In this document: positions 48,248 to 59,174 of the stretch, piece by piece | Layout: every line of letters starts with the position of its first letter | Position numbering within the stretch: the stretch's first letter is position 1 | Origin: Dacryopinax spathularia | Lineage: Eukaryota > Basidiomycota > Dacrymycetes > Dacrymycetales > Dacrymycetaceae | Direction: 5' to 3' | NCBI GenBank assembly: GCA_037974965.1 | Contig: JBBPFI010000009.1 | Coordinates: 186,001-250,000, forward strand | Length of the DNA stretch: 64,000 nucleotides | Program-made: the position numbers and the translations under genes | Notes under the pieces: generated by a model | Databases searched by the model: none | The model's input: only the letters and a program-made list of their open reading frames with translations | What the model was told of the DNA's origin: nothing

Positions 48248-49800
48248 GTTATTTATCGCAGATTTTCGAACTCTCTCAACAAGTTTGGCACTGCCCGCGA
48301 CTCAGCAAAGGGTAGTGAAAATGCTTTTGTCCGTTGCCCCAGTCAGCAGATAATCATTGAACAAGGTATTTATCAGCAGATACATGCAACATCATGCACT
48401 CCCAGTGACTTGTGTCTGCAACTCTGACCTCCACAATAACTTGGTTCCTGAAGCATGTTTTCACATCTTCCTGAAGCCTGTTTTTAGCTTCTTGGCACAT
48501 AGTACAGCATTTCTGGCCCCCTGTTCGGAACACCATTTCCATTCTTAATTCCGATTAAGCATGACCAACAACATAAGCTCATGATACACTCGATGTACTC
48601 TGTGAGGCATGAAGATGCAGTACTCCAGCATTCCAGAGGTAGACTGCAACACAAGACTGTAGCCATGATGGCTTTTCTAGGTCTCATATGATTCTCCACC
48701 CCCTCGTCTCAACATTTCTCACTACAGCAGTGTGTGTGTTGCTCACACCAACTTTAGCAATCTCCCAATGGTACTGGATCTTCCTAGCAACTCCAACATC
48801 AGCACTTTGTGTTATAGATGACAATGGCTGTGTCCTACACAAGACGTGAACAGTACTGCAACCAGTGCACTTCTCTGTCAGGCAAATACCATCTCAAGAC
48901 CGGGGTCACTGTAGCTGGATTTCATGTCTGTTTTGAGCTTCTCGGACATAGTTCCAGAGGGTAGCACCAACATATGGTAATGGCTGCAGAGGATGGGCTT
49001 TTTACCATTGCCATGTGGTTTTGCTTCTTGCAGAGGAGATTTTGTAAGCACAACCAAAGGTGCACCTGGTCACCGGTCACCAAACCCTCTGAGTGCAAAC
49101 AAATCCCCATGTTACCAGGATCTGCAAGAAGTGCACACTGTTCCACCTGTTTACCGGAGCGGAATTTGCTGCGAAGTGACTGTAGGACCTTACTTTGAGC
49201 TCCAATTTCATTGTGATTTTTGCTCAGACAGGAGCACGGCATTCCTCGGCATTCCAGCCATATTCAGTGTACCCTCAGAGTCTTCCTCATCCATACTTCA
49301 CTCAGGCTGCTTCCTGGCATTGCGCAGTGACGCTGTTGCTGTAACGGGGAAGCTTTGTAAAAAAAAAAAAAAAAGACAACATAGTGTATGGTATACTGTA
49401 GACCAGGTGATTTAAGTAAGATTAAGCAACCGGATTTGAACTGGCCGAATAATTGCAGTGTTCAACAACTGCATTGCAACAAGTTCATTTTGATACTTGC
49501 CAGAGTTTTGCTTTATGCTTATGGGGTGAACAGTTGTATAGAACATCCATAAATGCACTTGGGAAGAGTGCCAGCTTATATTCAAGAAAGATCAACAGTT
49601 GAAAACTAGACATAGTGATGTGATTTGGTGAAGTTTTATCAGTTTTATTGTATACAGTCATCCAAGGGTTGCAGAATCAGTGATGAATACTATAAACCAG
49701 CTTAAAAAAAAGGGGGGGGAAACTCTAAGAGGACTGAAAATACTGAGATTGGGATGTGTAAAGATAACATAAATCAAACCTTATTTTAAGTTAAGGTTTA
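48240..49800. other. AT-rich non-coding island
   Basis: Base composition drops sharply compared with both flanks (several lines near 49450-49780 are well under 40% GC), and no frame longer than about 140 codons exists. A run of 16 A lies at about 49362-49377 and a TTAAAAAAAAGGGGGGGG tract near 49703. Two weakly similar internal segments contain (T)GTTTT(T)AGCTTCT..GACATAGT-like text near 48480 and 48930. It may be an old inserted element or a decayed copy of foreign or organellar DNA; no terminal repeats or coding remnant were recognised. Confidence 0.5.
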
Positions 49801-50013
49801 CTTCCGTGTGTGGCTGTGCTGTTGACCCCGTCCAATTTGGTGGTGGCTGTGCTGTTCCTTTGTCGGAGGCAGAGCGGTTGACGCGGAACAGTGGACCCTA
49901 GGTCATCCTTGCTCCGCGCCGGAACTTCGAAGGATGATGGGTTGAGGAAGGTTACTGCCCGGATGCGGTAGACCTGCTCAATGGGCCCCCTTCCAGGAGA
50001 ACTTAGCTCTGAA
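49801..50013. other. GC-rich junction segment, unidentified
   Basis: GC content rises again at about 49800. The minus strand is open across this segment but the frame shows no recognisable domain. It ends exactly where similarity to the OTU gene begins. Confidence 0.3.
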
Positions 50014-50771
50014 GAACAGACCGCCATCATGCTGCCCTGCGCCAGGAGATCTGTGATTGACTGGCTGGCCATCCGGAGCGGTACCGAGGCTTTGTAGACG
50101 ACGACCGTACTCTAGAGGACCATGTTGCCGTCATGAGGCAGCTAGGCACGTATGGCGGTCACCTGGAGCTATCTGCCTTTGCCCATTGCTTCCAACGCGA
50201 TGTCAAGGTTGTGCAGCCTGGCCTGGTCTACGTCATCTCCTGCGCTGCTCCGCCGTCTCCGATCAAGTCACACCCGTCCACCTTGAGCATGCCTTCCGAG
50301 GGGAATGAGAGAGAGGCCCGGAGGTTGAAGAGAGAGGCGGCAAGAAAGACGGCTGAAGACGCTCGTTTGAGCTCGATACCCCCTTCAGGTGTGAAAGCGA
50401 CGACAACACCCGTCTACGTTGCGTATCACGATTGGGAGCATTATTCATCCTTGAGAAACGTCGACGGGCCCTCGCTTGACCCAGTCATCGCACGCGAGCA
50501 ATCCCTCCCACGATTTGAAGCTTAGAGCGTTGGATAAAGCCCACTCGCGTGACCGAGAGAGTCCATCCGGGGATCTCTCCTTCAAGGAACTTGTCATTTG
50601 AATCCTCTGAAGTTCCCCTTGTCGCCACTATTCTATACGCATTTTCCTTCCTTCGCACGTCGCATTATCCCGCAACCCTCTCAAGTCAAGGCGCACGCGT
50701 CTCATATACGCCTAGATTACCCCCGTTGCTCGAGTATCAATTCTACCGTTTCCCTTCCTGTCTGGAAGCCG
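50014..50771 (+). pseudogene. Truncated inverted copy of the OTU deubiquitinase gene
   Basis: From 50014 to about 50771 the sequence is nearly identical to the reverse strand of 53903-52739, the third exon and 3' flank of the intact OTU gene. The copy lacks exons 1 and 2, which hold the start codon and the catalytic Cys. After IAREQSLPR it has lost about 410 bases relative to the parent, which shifts the frame and gives an early stop (FEA then TAG). The frame 50133-50525 is therefore a remnant. Similarity continues past the parent's stop codon for about 170 bases, so the duplication copied genomic DNA and not a spliced transcript. The high identity points to a recent event. It could still be transcribed antisense to the parent. 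Confidence 0.9.
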
Positions 50772-50895
50772 TTCCGACGGCGTATGATAACCGGCTGATT
50801 CCAAGGGCGTTGTGGCTGTGATTTCTGATGAGAATGCAAAGGCGCGGAGACAGAAGGGCCTTGTCTGCGCTCCTTCCCCACAAGCACCTGAAAAG

Positions 50896-52551
50896 ATGGC
50901 TGAGAATGTCAGGAAACGTGAGCTTAGTTCATATGGCTTATTAGACGGACAGTGCTGGTTGATCACATATCACAGCTCTCCCTTTCCACTACCAGTTTAT
51001 CGCTGGTGCCATCGCGGGTGAGCGCGGCCCAGACGCGTCGACTTAGTTGCCCACTGGCACTGACCCTTGGCAGGTGTCAGCGAAATCCTAACATTCTATC
51101 CCCTTGGTACGCCGTGTTCTCATCATTAATCAGCCGCGGCTCTGACTACAGGGAAGATGTGGTGCGTTTCTACTTCATTATCTCAGTCCGGCGGATAAAA
51201 TCGAACCTACCATAGGTGAAAACACGACTTCAACTGCAATCTGGTAAAGCGGAAGCTGGGGTGGTCGGCACCCTGCGAAACATCGTCGTTCGGGAAGGGT
51301 GTGTCGGCTTTCCCGAAAGAGGGTGGAGTGCTAGGCTCATTTATTGTGCAAGGTTCTGGAGATTGTATCGCGGATTACTTCCACCGCTCCTTCTTGAGGC
51401 GCCGAAGCGTGCTGTCAAATGTCCGTTACCTTTCTGATTTCTTCTATGCGTGCTTACAAGCGAGACAGTTGGTGCCAATGACTTCTGGGGAAAGGTCTGG
51501 CCCCTAGTGTTTACGCTTTACATAGCTCATCTTTCAGAGCAGACGTTATTGTCTCTTTCCGGAACAGGGCAAATGACCCAGCAGCTCTCGATACTGACAG
51601 GCGCGGCGGCCGGAGCGACCGAGTCCATCGTCGTAGGCTCAGCGTCGCAGGGGAGGTCACTTCGGACATTAATACCCTCCAACAGGTAGTTCCTTTCGAA
51701 TTGATCAAGATTAAGTGAGTCCGCCAAAATCCCGGTCTTCCGTCACCTTACCCCGTTCGATAGACTTCAGGACAAGTCCAGCACGTTCAAGGGTCCGGCG
51801 GACGCCCTCACCCAGATTGTCAAGCGGGAGGGTATCCTGGGCATCTACACGGGCATGGAATCGACTTTCTGGCGGTTCGCTGGATGAGATGCTACCTTAT
51901 GCGTCGCTAATCTTACCTCGCAGTCACCTTGTGTGGAATGCCGGCTACTTCGGGTATGTTGTATACGCACCCTATGAATCGTTCTTATACTTCTTTTTAG
52001 CTCCATCTTCAAAATCCGCGCCATGCTGCCTACAGCACAGGTACTCTCCTCCGCTCAGTCCCGCTAAACTCCGCCTGACCCGTGGCAAGACAGCCCAGGG
52101 TAAACTCATGAATGATCTTACAGCCGGCACTGTCGGTACGTGTCTGCAAAGGAAAGCGGGGTATCCGTGCTAATACGAGCATAGGGGGATTCATTGGCAC
52201 TGTCCTCAACACGCCGTTTGACGTCCGCAAGCACCTTTCTCGGCCGCCTGTTGCTCACATCTTCGCAGGTTGTCAAGAGCCGAATTCAAGGCGCAACGAA
52301 AACTGTGGGGGTTGTACCTAAATATAACTGGGCTATTCCGAGCCTGGTTGTAGTGGCCAAAGAAGAAGGTTTCTTTGCCTTATACAAAGGGTTCGTACCG
52401 AAGGTGTTGCGGTTGGCTCCTGGAGGAGGTGTTCTGCTCCTCGGTGAGTTTGACTTCCCCAAGCCATTGCTAACAATGACTCTCACATGTTACAGTGGTG
52501 GAATTCACGCTTAATACGTTTAGACAAATGCTGGGTCCTCCATACATATAG
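50896..52551 (+). CDS. ODC2: Mitochondrial 2-oxodicarboxylate carrier
   Basis: This mitochondrial inner-membrane carrier exchanges oxoadipate and oxoglutarate, linking lysine metabolism with the matrix. It belongs to the three-repeat carrier family. Repeat 1: FIAGAIAGVSEILTFYPLDV then VKTRLQLQSG; repeat 2: VVPFELIKIKLQDKSSTF, REGILGIYTGMESTFWR; repeat 3: TPFDVVKSRIQG and ALYKGFVPKVLRLAPGGGVL. Also visible are FWRLYRGLLPPLLLEAPKRAVKF and GANDFWGK, typical of the ODC branch. The last exon ends QMLGPPYI at 52549-52551. At least ten short introns occur. The first PxDxxK signature can be joined only through a 5-nt exon, ATGTG, at 51157-51161 between introns 51107-51156 and 51162-51215. The gene looks intact and lies between the arms of the OTU inverted duplication. 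Whether it is ODC1- or ODC2-like cannot be told. Confidence 0.9.
51157..51161 (+). other. Probable 5-nt microexon of the carrier gene
   Basis: The upstream exon ends CCC CTT G at 51106 before GTACGC, and the downstream exon starts GTG AAA ACA CGA at 51216. Inserting ATGTG, bounded by AG on the left and GTGCGT on the right, restores P-L-D-V-V-K-T-R, the carrier signature, in frame. The two flanking introns would be 50 and 54 nt, normal for this genome. Without it the frame and the essential Asp are lost. Confidence 0.8.
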
Positions 52552-52914
52552 CTGCGGACTGGGGAGAATATAAGCGGACGGTGGGCCCCTCATGCAACGT
52601 ATTTGCATCGCACAGTTCTTGGCGAGCCTGCACAAGTCACACCGCAGATGAGCTAATAGTGGCCACATGCGCGCTAATGTGCAAAACCATTCCCTTATCT
52701 CAGTTGTAACCCCGCAGTACAGTACGCAGGTTGCGGCTAGATGGCTTCCCAGACAGGAAGGGAAACGGTAGAATTGATACTCGAGCAACGGGGGTAACCT
52801 AAGCGTACATGAGACGCGTGCGCCTTGACTTGAGAGGGTTGCGGGATAATGCGACGTGCGAAGGAAGGAAGAAATGCGTATAGAACAGTGGCGACAAGGG
52901 GAACTTCAGAGGAT

Positions 52915-54229
52915 TCAGATGACAAGTTCTTTGAAAGAGAGATCCCCGGATGGACTCTCTCGGTCACGCGGGTGGGCTTTATCCAGCGCTCTAAACTTCT
53001 GCCTGACCAAAACCGCGCGGCTGCCCCTCACGCGACCAACAGCTCGTCGTTCCTTTCGGCTGAGTTTCTTCTTGAGAACGGACTCAACGTCGGCGACATC
53101 ATCGGTCGATAGGGCAGATCTGACCGCCTTCCTTGCTCGCGGATTATCGTCCAAATCCATCGCGATGTCGTCAGACATTTCGCTGGCACTGCGCTTGGGT
53201 GAGTTCGACGTGGGAGGGGTAGATGCATCTGTGGGGGTCCCCGTTGACGAGATGAATGTGGAAGCCGAGTTGGAGGGCGATGGGTCGCGGTACGCTTGAA
53301 AGTGCGGTGGCGACGGGGGGAGAGGGATGCGATGAGGGGGAAGAGGATGTTTTCGTGGGCGACCACGGGGCCGGGGGAGGACGGGCGCAGGCGAAAGCGC
53401 AGATCGTGGGAGGGATTGCTCGCGTGCGATGACTGGGTCAAGCGAGGGCCCGTCGACGTTTCTCAAGGATGAATAATGCTCCCAATCGTGATACGCAACG
53501 TAGACGGGTGTTGTCGTCGCTTTCACACCTGAAGGGGGTATCGAGCTCAAACGAGCGTCTTCAGCCGTCTTTCTTGCCGCCTCTCTCTTCAACCTCCGGG
53601 CCTCTCTCTCATTCCCCTCGGAAGGCATGCTCAAGGTGGACGGGTGTGACTTGATCGGAGACGGCGGAGCAGCGCAGGAGATGACGTAGACCAGGCCAGG
53701 CTGCACAACCTTGACATCGCGTTGGAAGCAATGGGCAAAGGCAGATAGCTCCAGGTGACCGCCATACGTGCCTAGCTGCCTCATGACGGCAACATGGTCC
53801 TCTAGAGTACGGTCGTCGTCTACGAAGCCTTGGTACCGCTCCGGGTGGCCAACCAACCAATCACAGATCTCCTGGCGCAGGGCAGCATGATGGCGGTCTG
53901 TTCCGTAGATCTACAGACATCGCAAACGTGGGTTAGCGAACGGGCGAAAGAGTGGAATTGGTCGCGTGGGGCAGCGCACTTGGTCCGATAACGCGCGGAA
54001 AAGGCAATTCCCGTCGCCCTCTGTGGGCACGACTCTAAGCCCCATCGACTTGAGCTGGGCGTCTAAGTGCCGGGAAGACTGGTCGACATCGGACACCAGG
54101 CGAGGCTTCCGCCCTCTCGCTGGTTACGCACGAGCGCCGTCAGAATGTGTTTGCACCGACGTGGGGGGATTGGGATAGCTCACTGTTTGGTGGATGCTTG
54201 ACGATGCGCCGCTTCTCTGACCTCGCCAT
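52915..54229 (-). CDS. OTU-family deubiquitinase (OTUD3-like)
   Basis: OTU cysteine proteases remove ubiquitin. Three exons fit in phase: 54229-54184, 54119-53980 and 53910-52915, giving 393 residues. The first exon encodes MARSEKRRIVKHPPN. The catalytic centre is complete: D-G-N-C in PTEGDGNCLFRALSDQ (about residues 46-61) and the His in YVAYHDWEHYSSLRN. Between them are DRHHAALRQEICDWL and GGHLELSAFAHCFQRDVKVV, typical of the fold. A basic coiled segment (EREARRLKREAARKTAEDAR) is inserted before the His region. The tail is Pro/Ser-rich with an AT-hook-like PRPRGRPRKHP and a final basic region KKKLSRKERRAVGR, suggesting nuclear or nucleolar location. A broken inverted copy lies at 50014-50771. 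Confidence 0.9.
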
Positions 54230-54620
54230 TGGAACACGAGGTGCCGACGTTGTCCCAGCACCGCGGCGTGGTACGTCGAACAGAGAACGACTCTCGTCCA
54301 AATAAAAGCCAACGTTTATATCGCGTGTCGTTTAAGTATTCTTACTTTAAACAAAAAAAGGAGGTGATTTGGGTATGTTTTGCTTGACGCTGTCGTCCCC
54401 CGTTCCCTTCGCGCGGGGGGGCTGTGTGCTCAGTTTACCACGCCAATCCCGCACCCTTTCGCTCCGTTTGCTCATCGTTTTTGCCTCCGTACAAATTCCC
54501 CCCATTTCTCCCTCAGTTCGACTGCCCACCGTTTAAAAAAGTTCGTCGAGTCAACGCGACGTCCGTCACATCCCTTCGCGTCTTTCCTCCATCTCACTTC
54601 TCCTAATCTCAACCAAAACT
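54230..54620. promoter_or_regulatory. Divergent promoter OTU gene / eEF1B-gamma
   Basis: The two ATGs are 391 bases apart on opposite strands. The eEF1B-gamma side has strong C/T tracts (around 54400-54600), as is common upstream of translation-factor genes in fungi. A run of seven A precedes it at about 54352. Confidence 0.5.
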
Positions 54621-56256
54621 ATGTCTGTTGGCACTCTGTACACTTTCACTGGCCAGCCATACGGCAAGCGCGTTCTCGCTGCTGCTGCTGCTGCAGGCGT
54701 CAAGCTCGATGTTCCCGCCTGCACGTTCGGGGAGACAAACAAGAGCCCAGAGTATCTCGCAAAGTTCCCCCACGGAAAGTTCCCCGGGTTCGAGGGGAAG
54801 GACGGGTTCACCCTCTTCGAGAGCGCGGCCATCGCTCGCTATGGTACGTCTCTTTGCTCCTCTTCATTTGTCGCCTTCAAGATGAGTTTTCACATCGGTT
54901 ATCCCTGGCTTAATTTTCCATGTCGAGATAATTCAATTACTTCACTGATCCTTCTAATCATGTGTATCCTTTGTCTCCAAAGACACATCACTGATGCACA
55001 TGCACAGTTGCGTCGCTGTCTCCCAACTCAACCATTCTTGGAGCAAACCGACATGACGCAGCCCTCGTCGATCAGTGGATTTCTTTCGCAGACAATGAGG
55101 TTCGTGTGCCGATGAGCAACGCTCTTGCTATCACCCGTGGCAACGCTGGTACCTATGTCAAGCCTGTGAGTACGCCAACTTGCGCATGGGTCCACCGTGG
55201 TTCTGAGCATGTGATCATCTAGATTGACCTGTACTGGCGTAATCGCGTAGTGCCTGCCCTTGAAGTGGTGGAGAAGCATCTCGAGTCCTGCACCTTCCTC
55301 GTTGGTGAGCGCATTACGCTTGCCGACATCACGCTTGCCAGCATCGCGCAAACTGCGTTCTCTACGCTCGTTGACGCGGCCGCTCGCGAGAAGCTGCCGA
55401 ATCTGGTCCGCTGGTACGAGACCGTCGTGAATCAGCCTGCCCTCAAGGATATCTTCGGTCAGACAACATTTGTCGACACTGCCATCCAGTACCAGCCGCC
55501 AAAGAAAGAGACGAAAGAGAAGGCAGCCACTGTCTCCGGCGCTGCCGCTGCCGCTGTCGGTGCCGTTCAGTCAGCAGCGTCTGCTGCTGTTGCTGCCGTG
55601 AAGCCCAAGAAGAAGAAGGATGAGGATGAGGATGAGGACGAATCTCTCGTGCCGGCTGAGCCCAAGGCCAAAAACCCCCTGGACGATCTGCCGAAGTCGT
55701 CGTTCAACTTGGAAGATTGGAAGCGCGCCTATTCAAACTTGGATACGAAAGGTCCGGGTGGCTCTCTCGAGTGGTTCTACCAGCATTTCGACCCACAAGG
55801 CTTCTCCATTTGGCGCGTCGACTTCAAATACAATGAGGAGCTTACGCAGGTCTTCATGTCGAGCAACCAAATTGGCGGGTTCTTCAGTAAGTCCCAATGC
55901 ACATTGAAACCTTGAAGTGATCGCTCATTTCAAATATAGACCGCCTCGAAGCCTCGCGCAAGTACCTGTTTGGCTCCGTCGGCGTTCTCGGCACTGCCAA
56001 CAACTCCATTATCACGGGTGTCCTCATCCTTCGTGGACAGGACTACAAACCTGTGGTGGAGGTTGCCCCCGATTGGGAGTCGTATGAGTACAAGCGCCTG
56101 AACCCGCTCGATAACCCAGATGACAAGAAGTTCTTTGAGGACGCCCTTGCTTGGGACCTGGAGATCGGTGGTAAGAAGTGGGCTGACGGCAAGAACGTGA
56201 GTCATCCCCTGCAATTCCATGAGCAGAGAGCTAATTAAGTGCTGCAGTTCAAATAG
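54621..56256 (+). CDS. TEF4: Translation elongation factor 1-gamma (eEF1B-gamma)
   Basis: This is the structural gamma subunit of the eEF1B exchange complex that recharges eEF1A. The first exon, 54621-54843, encodes MSVGTLYTFTGQPYGKR and the GST-like N-domain with YLAKFPHGKFPGFEG and FTLFESAAIARY. Exon 2 carries LSPNSTILGANRHDAALVDQW. The GST C-domain has VEKHLESCTFLVGERITLADI. A Lys/Ala-rich linker with an acidic DEDEDEDE run follows. The EF1G domain begins NPLDDLPKSSFNLEDWKRAYSN and includes WFYQHFDPQGFSIWRVDFKYN, SSNQIGGFFNRLEASRKYLFG and PDWESYEYKRLNP. The last exon adds only FK and the stop at 56254-56256. Domain order and length fit the family. A pyrimidine-rich leader precedes the start, suggesting high expression. 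Confidence 0.95.
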
Positions 56257-56695
56257 GCGTGGGGTTCAGGATAAGTAGCTGTTCAGTGGCTTGTACACAG
56301 GGATGCGCACAAGTCTGGCAGATGCGGAGATGTGTGGCTCATGTTATATTGCGCAAATTTTTGCGATAATGGTAGAATGACATCGCGATCGCGAGTTCAT
56401 ATCGACTCTGCGTGCGTGAAAGTAGTTGGCACTCGTGTCTCGCTGTGTTGTAGCTCGAACAAACTACCGGCCAGTGCTATACGACAACGGCGAAAAGCGG
56501 TGACTACATCACAAGTGCCGTGGACTGTACTTCCGCGTCAGGGACACAGCCCGTCCTCCGCAGTTGCACCGAGCGCGTTGCAACGGGGACTCATACTCCC
56601 CCGACCGACCTCTGTCTGCCCAACTCTTCAGCGCTCACATCGGTTCCGCCATCTGTCTAGCATACCTACAGACCTCCCCTTCCTTTCGTTCGGTA
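56257..56695. other. Intergenic eEF1B-gamma to AKR1
   Basis: Same-strand spacer with the eEF1B-gamma 3' end and the AKR1 promoter. The last 150 bases are C/T-rich. No gene seen. Confidence 0.4.
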
Positions 56696-59174
56696 ATGTC
56701 GGATCCCACCGCTATCGTGTCGCCCAAGGGCACGGCGGCTCCTACCGAAGTTGCTCTGGAGACGATTGAAGCCGACGCCCCGGGCCCATCAGCAGAACCA
56801 GAGTTGGTAAGCGAGTTGCACCATACCTAACAGTTTAGAAGCTGAAGCCTTTCTATCCTCGTCAAGCCCGAAATTTTTGTGGCCGCACAGAGAGGCGATA
56901 TGGGCACGTTAAGCAAGCTGTTGGCCGATGATCCTTCTTTGGCCAATGCCAAGGATGCGCAAGGAATCACTCCCCTCCACTGGGCCGCCATCAATGCGCA
57001 TATGGCGGCCTGTCGACTGCTTCTTGATAACGGTGCCGAAGTCGATGCCAAAGGAGGTGACCTCGTAGCGACACCCATGCAGTGGGCTGCGCGTAATGGC
57101 CATCTCTACGTTCTCCAGCTTCTGATCTCGCATGGCGCCGACCCCTCTATCGAAGATGCGCAGGGCTACAACACTCTGCATCTTGTCACGCACTCAAGCG
57201 CAATAATGCCGCTTCTTTACATGCTGCACCAGCCTGTCGCTGTGGATCATCCCGATAGCCAAGGACACACTGCTCTGATGTGGGCAGCATATCAAGGGGA
57301 TGCCCTCTCAGTTCAGCTGCTCCTCGCCCACGGTGCTTCTGTACATGCACGAGACCACGCCCAATTAACGGCACTGCACTGGGCAGTTGTGCGGGGAAAT
57401 CACCTGTGTATCAAGCGCTTGCTGGAAGCTGGAGCCGACGTCAATGCTCGAGATGGACAAGGGAAGACGCCAAGGGAGATGGCGGCGGAATTGAAGAGCG
57501 AGGGGCCATGGAGGCGAGCATGCCGCGAGGCAAAACGAACCGAGGATGGCAGAAGGCGTAAGAGCGTATTGAGCGAGGTGCGTTCCTTCAATGTCATTGC
57601 CGTCAGTTCGTCCTGAGCTGGTCACAGCGTAACACCAAGATTGCAGTGTTTCTGGTTCCCAGTCTCTTTTTCTACATCATCTTTACCACCATCTCCCTCT
57701 TGCCGTGGTACACTGGTTTGTGCTTGGCTGCGGCTGAATTTTTCGGCATGCATCACGTTGTCACGAAGGTTCTGCTTGATGCTCCTCCCTCAAGCACGGT
57801 GGTCACGGGCTCCCCATACTTCGCGGGCATAATTTTCGGCTCGCTGGTGTTCGTCGGCTGGGAGTGGGTCACTGTGCTAGTACGATGTGAGCCTGCGCGA
57901 TTTCTTGTCGGTTGCCAGCTGACGTCCTATTCAGCAACTCCAGGCTACTCAATCACGAATCTTGGTTTCGGACTGTGTTTCCTTTTATGTTGCTACAACT
58001 TCTTCCGTTCAGTCACCCTTGAGCCTGGCGCATGTCCGAAGCCTGCGGACGAGGCAGAGCTCAAAGCGGTACGGCCCCACTTGGCTCCACAAACCTCATA
58101 CCTTCTGACCCTTATGTCGGCAGATTATCGAGGAGCTGGCGAGCGAGGGACGGCTAAATGGGCAGACCTTTTGTGTCGTTTGCATGGCAAGGAAGCCTCT
58201 TAGGTCCAAACACTGTCGCGTTTGCGAGCGATGCACGGCTAGATTTGATCAGTGAGTACATGCCAAATACATCGCAGGACTTCATGCTGACCGTGTACAG
58301 TCATTGCCCTTGGGTCTGGAACTGTGGTAAGCCGGGGCCGCTCCGCTGTTCAGATTCGAAGCAAATAACACACCATTCAGTTGGCGTGTCCAATCATCGC
58401 CAGTTCATCATGTTCATCCTAACTCTCGTGATCGGGGTGTTATATTTCGATTTCCTCGTGTACGCATGTAAGTCCTTTTATTAGCTTGATTGAGCTCCTG
58501 CTGACGATTGATTAGACTTTACGCAGAACGTGTCCAGAGATGCCATTCCACCGGCCTCTTGTATATTGCCGACGACGCTCTGCAGCTGGACGTCGCAGGA
58601 ACCGTTCTTGACTGCGGTGGCTGTCTGGGCAACGTTACAACTCCTGTGGACTTCCCTTCTTCTTGTGGCACAGCTGTGGCAAGTCACTAAGCAGGTCACA
58701 ACCTTCGAAGTTTCCAATCTTTCGCGCTTCGGCTTCATGGGCGGCCGCGGTACGTCAGCACAGGGGCAGGAGGGTTTAACGCATCCCAAGCAAGGCCAAA
58801 ACCTGATGGGAGACGACGAACCTAATCCGGACGGAATCGGTGGACATCCTGTGTCGGACGGTCCTTCTGTCAAGCATCAGCACCGAAGTTCGGCCGCATT
58901 TGTATTGCAGCTACTCGGCCTAGACCGCTTTACTGCCAAGTCGAACAGGCGCGCTCTCGTGCGATCGTCTCCCAACTCGAATCCGTTCGACCAAGGAGTG
59001 TGGCGAAACTGTCTGGATTTCTGGACTACAGGGAGAGAACTGGGTGTGGAGTATGGCTCTCTGTATGAGGTCCCCGCAGGCGGATTTACAAAGAAGGCGG
59101 GCGAAGATAGTGGAAGAAGAAATGGGAAGGGTCGAAGAGGCGGGTATGAGCCCGTTCAGTCCGAGGAGGTTTGA
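56696..59174 (+). CDS. AKR1: Ankyrin-repeat DHHC palmitoyltransferase AKR1
   Basis: AKR1-type enzymes attach palmitate to cysteines of proteins such as casein kinases and G-protein pathway components, in the Golgi and endosomes. The ATG at 56696 starts [12 protein letters not shown]. About six ankyrin repeats follow ([93 protein letters not shown]). Then come hydrophobic segments, including [20 protein letters not shown]. The DHHC Cys-rich region is complete: [37 protein letters not shown], read through introns (one splits a His codon of DHHC, donor at about 58252). Downstream are the NHRQFIMF and TTFEVSN motifs; the latter is the TTxE element. The motif reads DHHC where yeast Akr1 has DHYC. 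The C-terminus ends at 59172-59174. Confidence 0.93.

Larger units (their letters stand above)
50014..53903. repeat. Inverted duplication with carrier gene between the arms
   Basis: Left arm 50014-50771 and right arm 53903-52739 are inverted copies. The spacer of about 2 kb (50772-52738) holds the whole oxodicarboxylate carrier gene. The right arm is longer because the left arm carries an internal deletion. Both arms include untranslated DNA beyond the OTU stop, and their inner ends fall at CTTCCTGTCTGG-like text next to the carrier gene's flanks. Confidence 0.88.

Noticed and set aside
48974-49415. Frames of 74 and 140 codons in the AT-rich island
   Set aside because: They have no motif, unusual composition and run into a poly-A tract translated as Lys; probably chance.
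50133-50525. 130-codon plus-strand frame as a functional OTU-like protein
   Set aside because: It lacks the exons with the catalytic Cys and is cut short by a deletion; it is the broken inverted copy.
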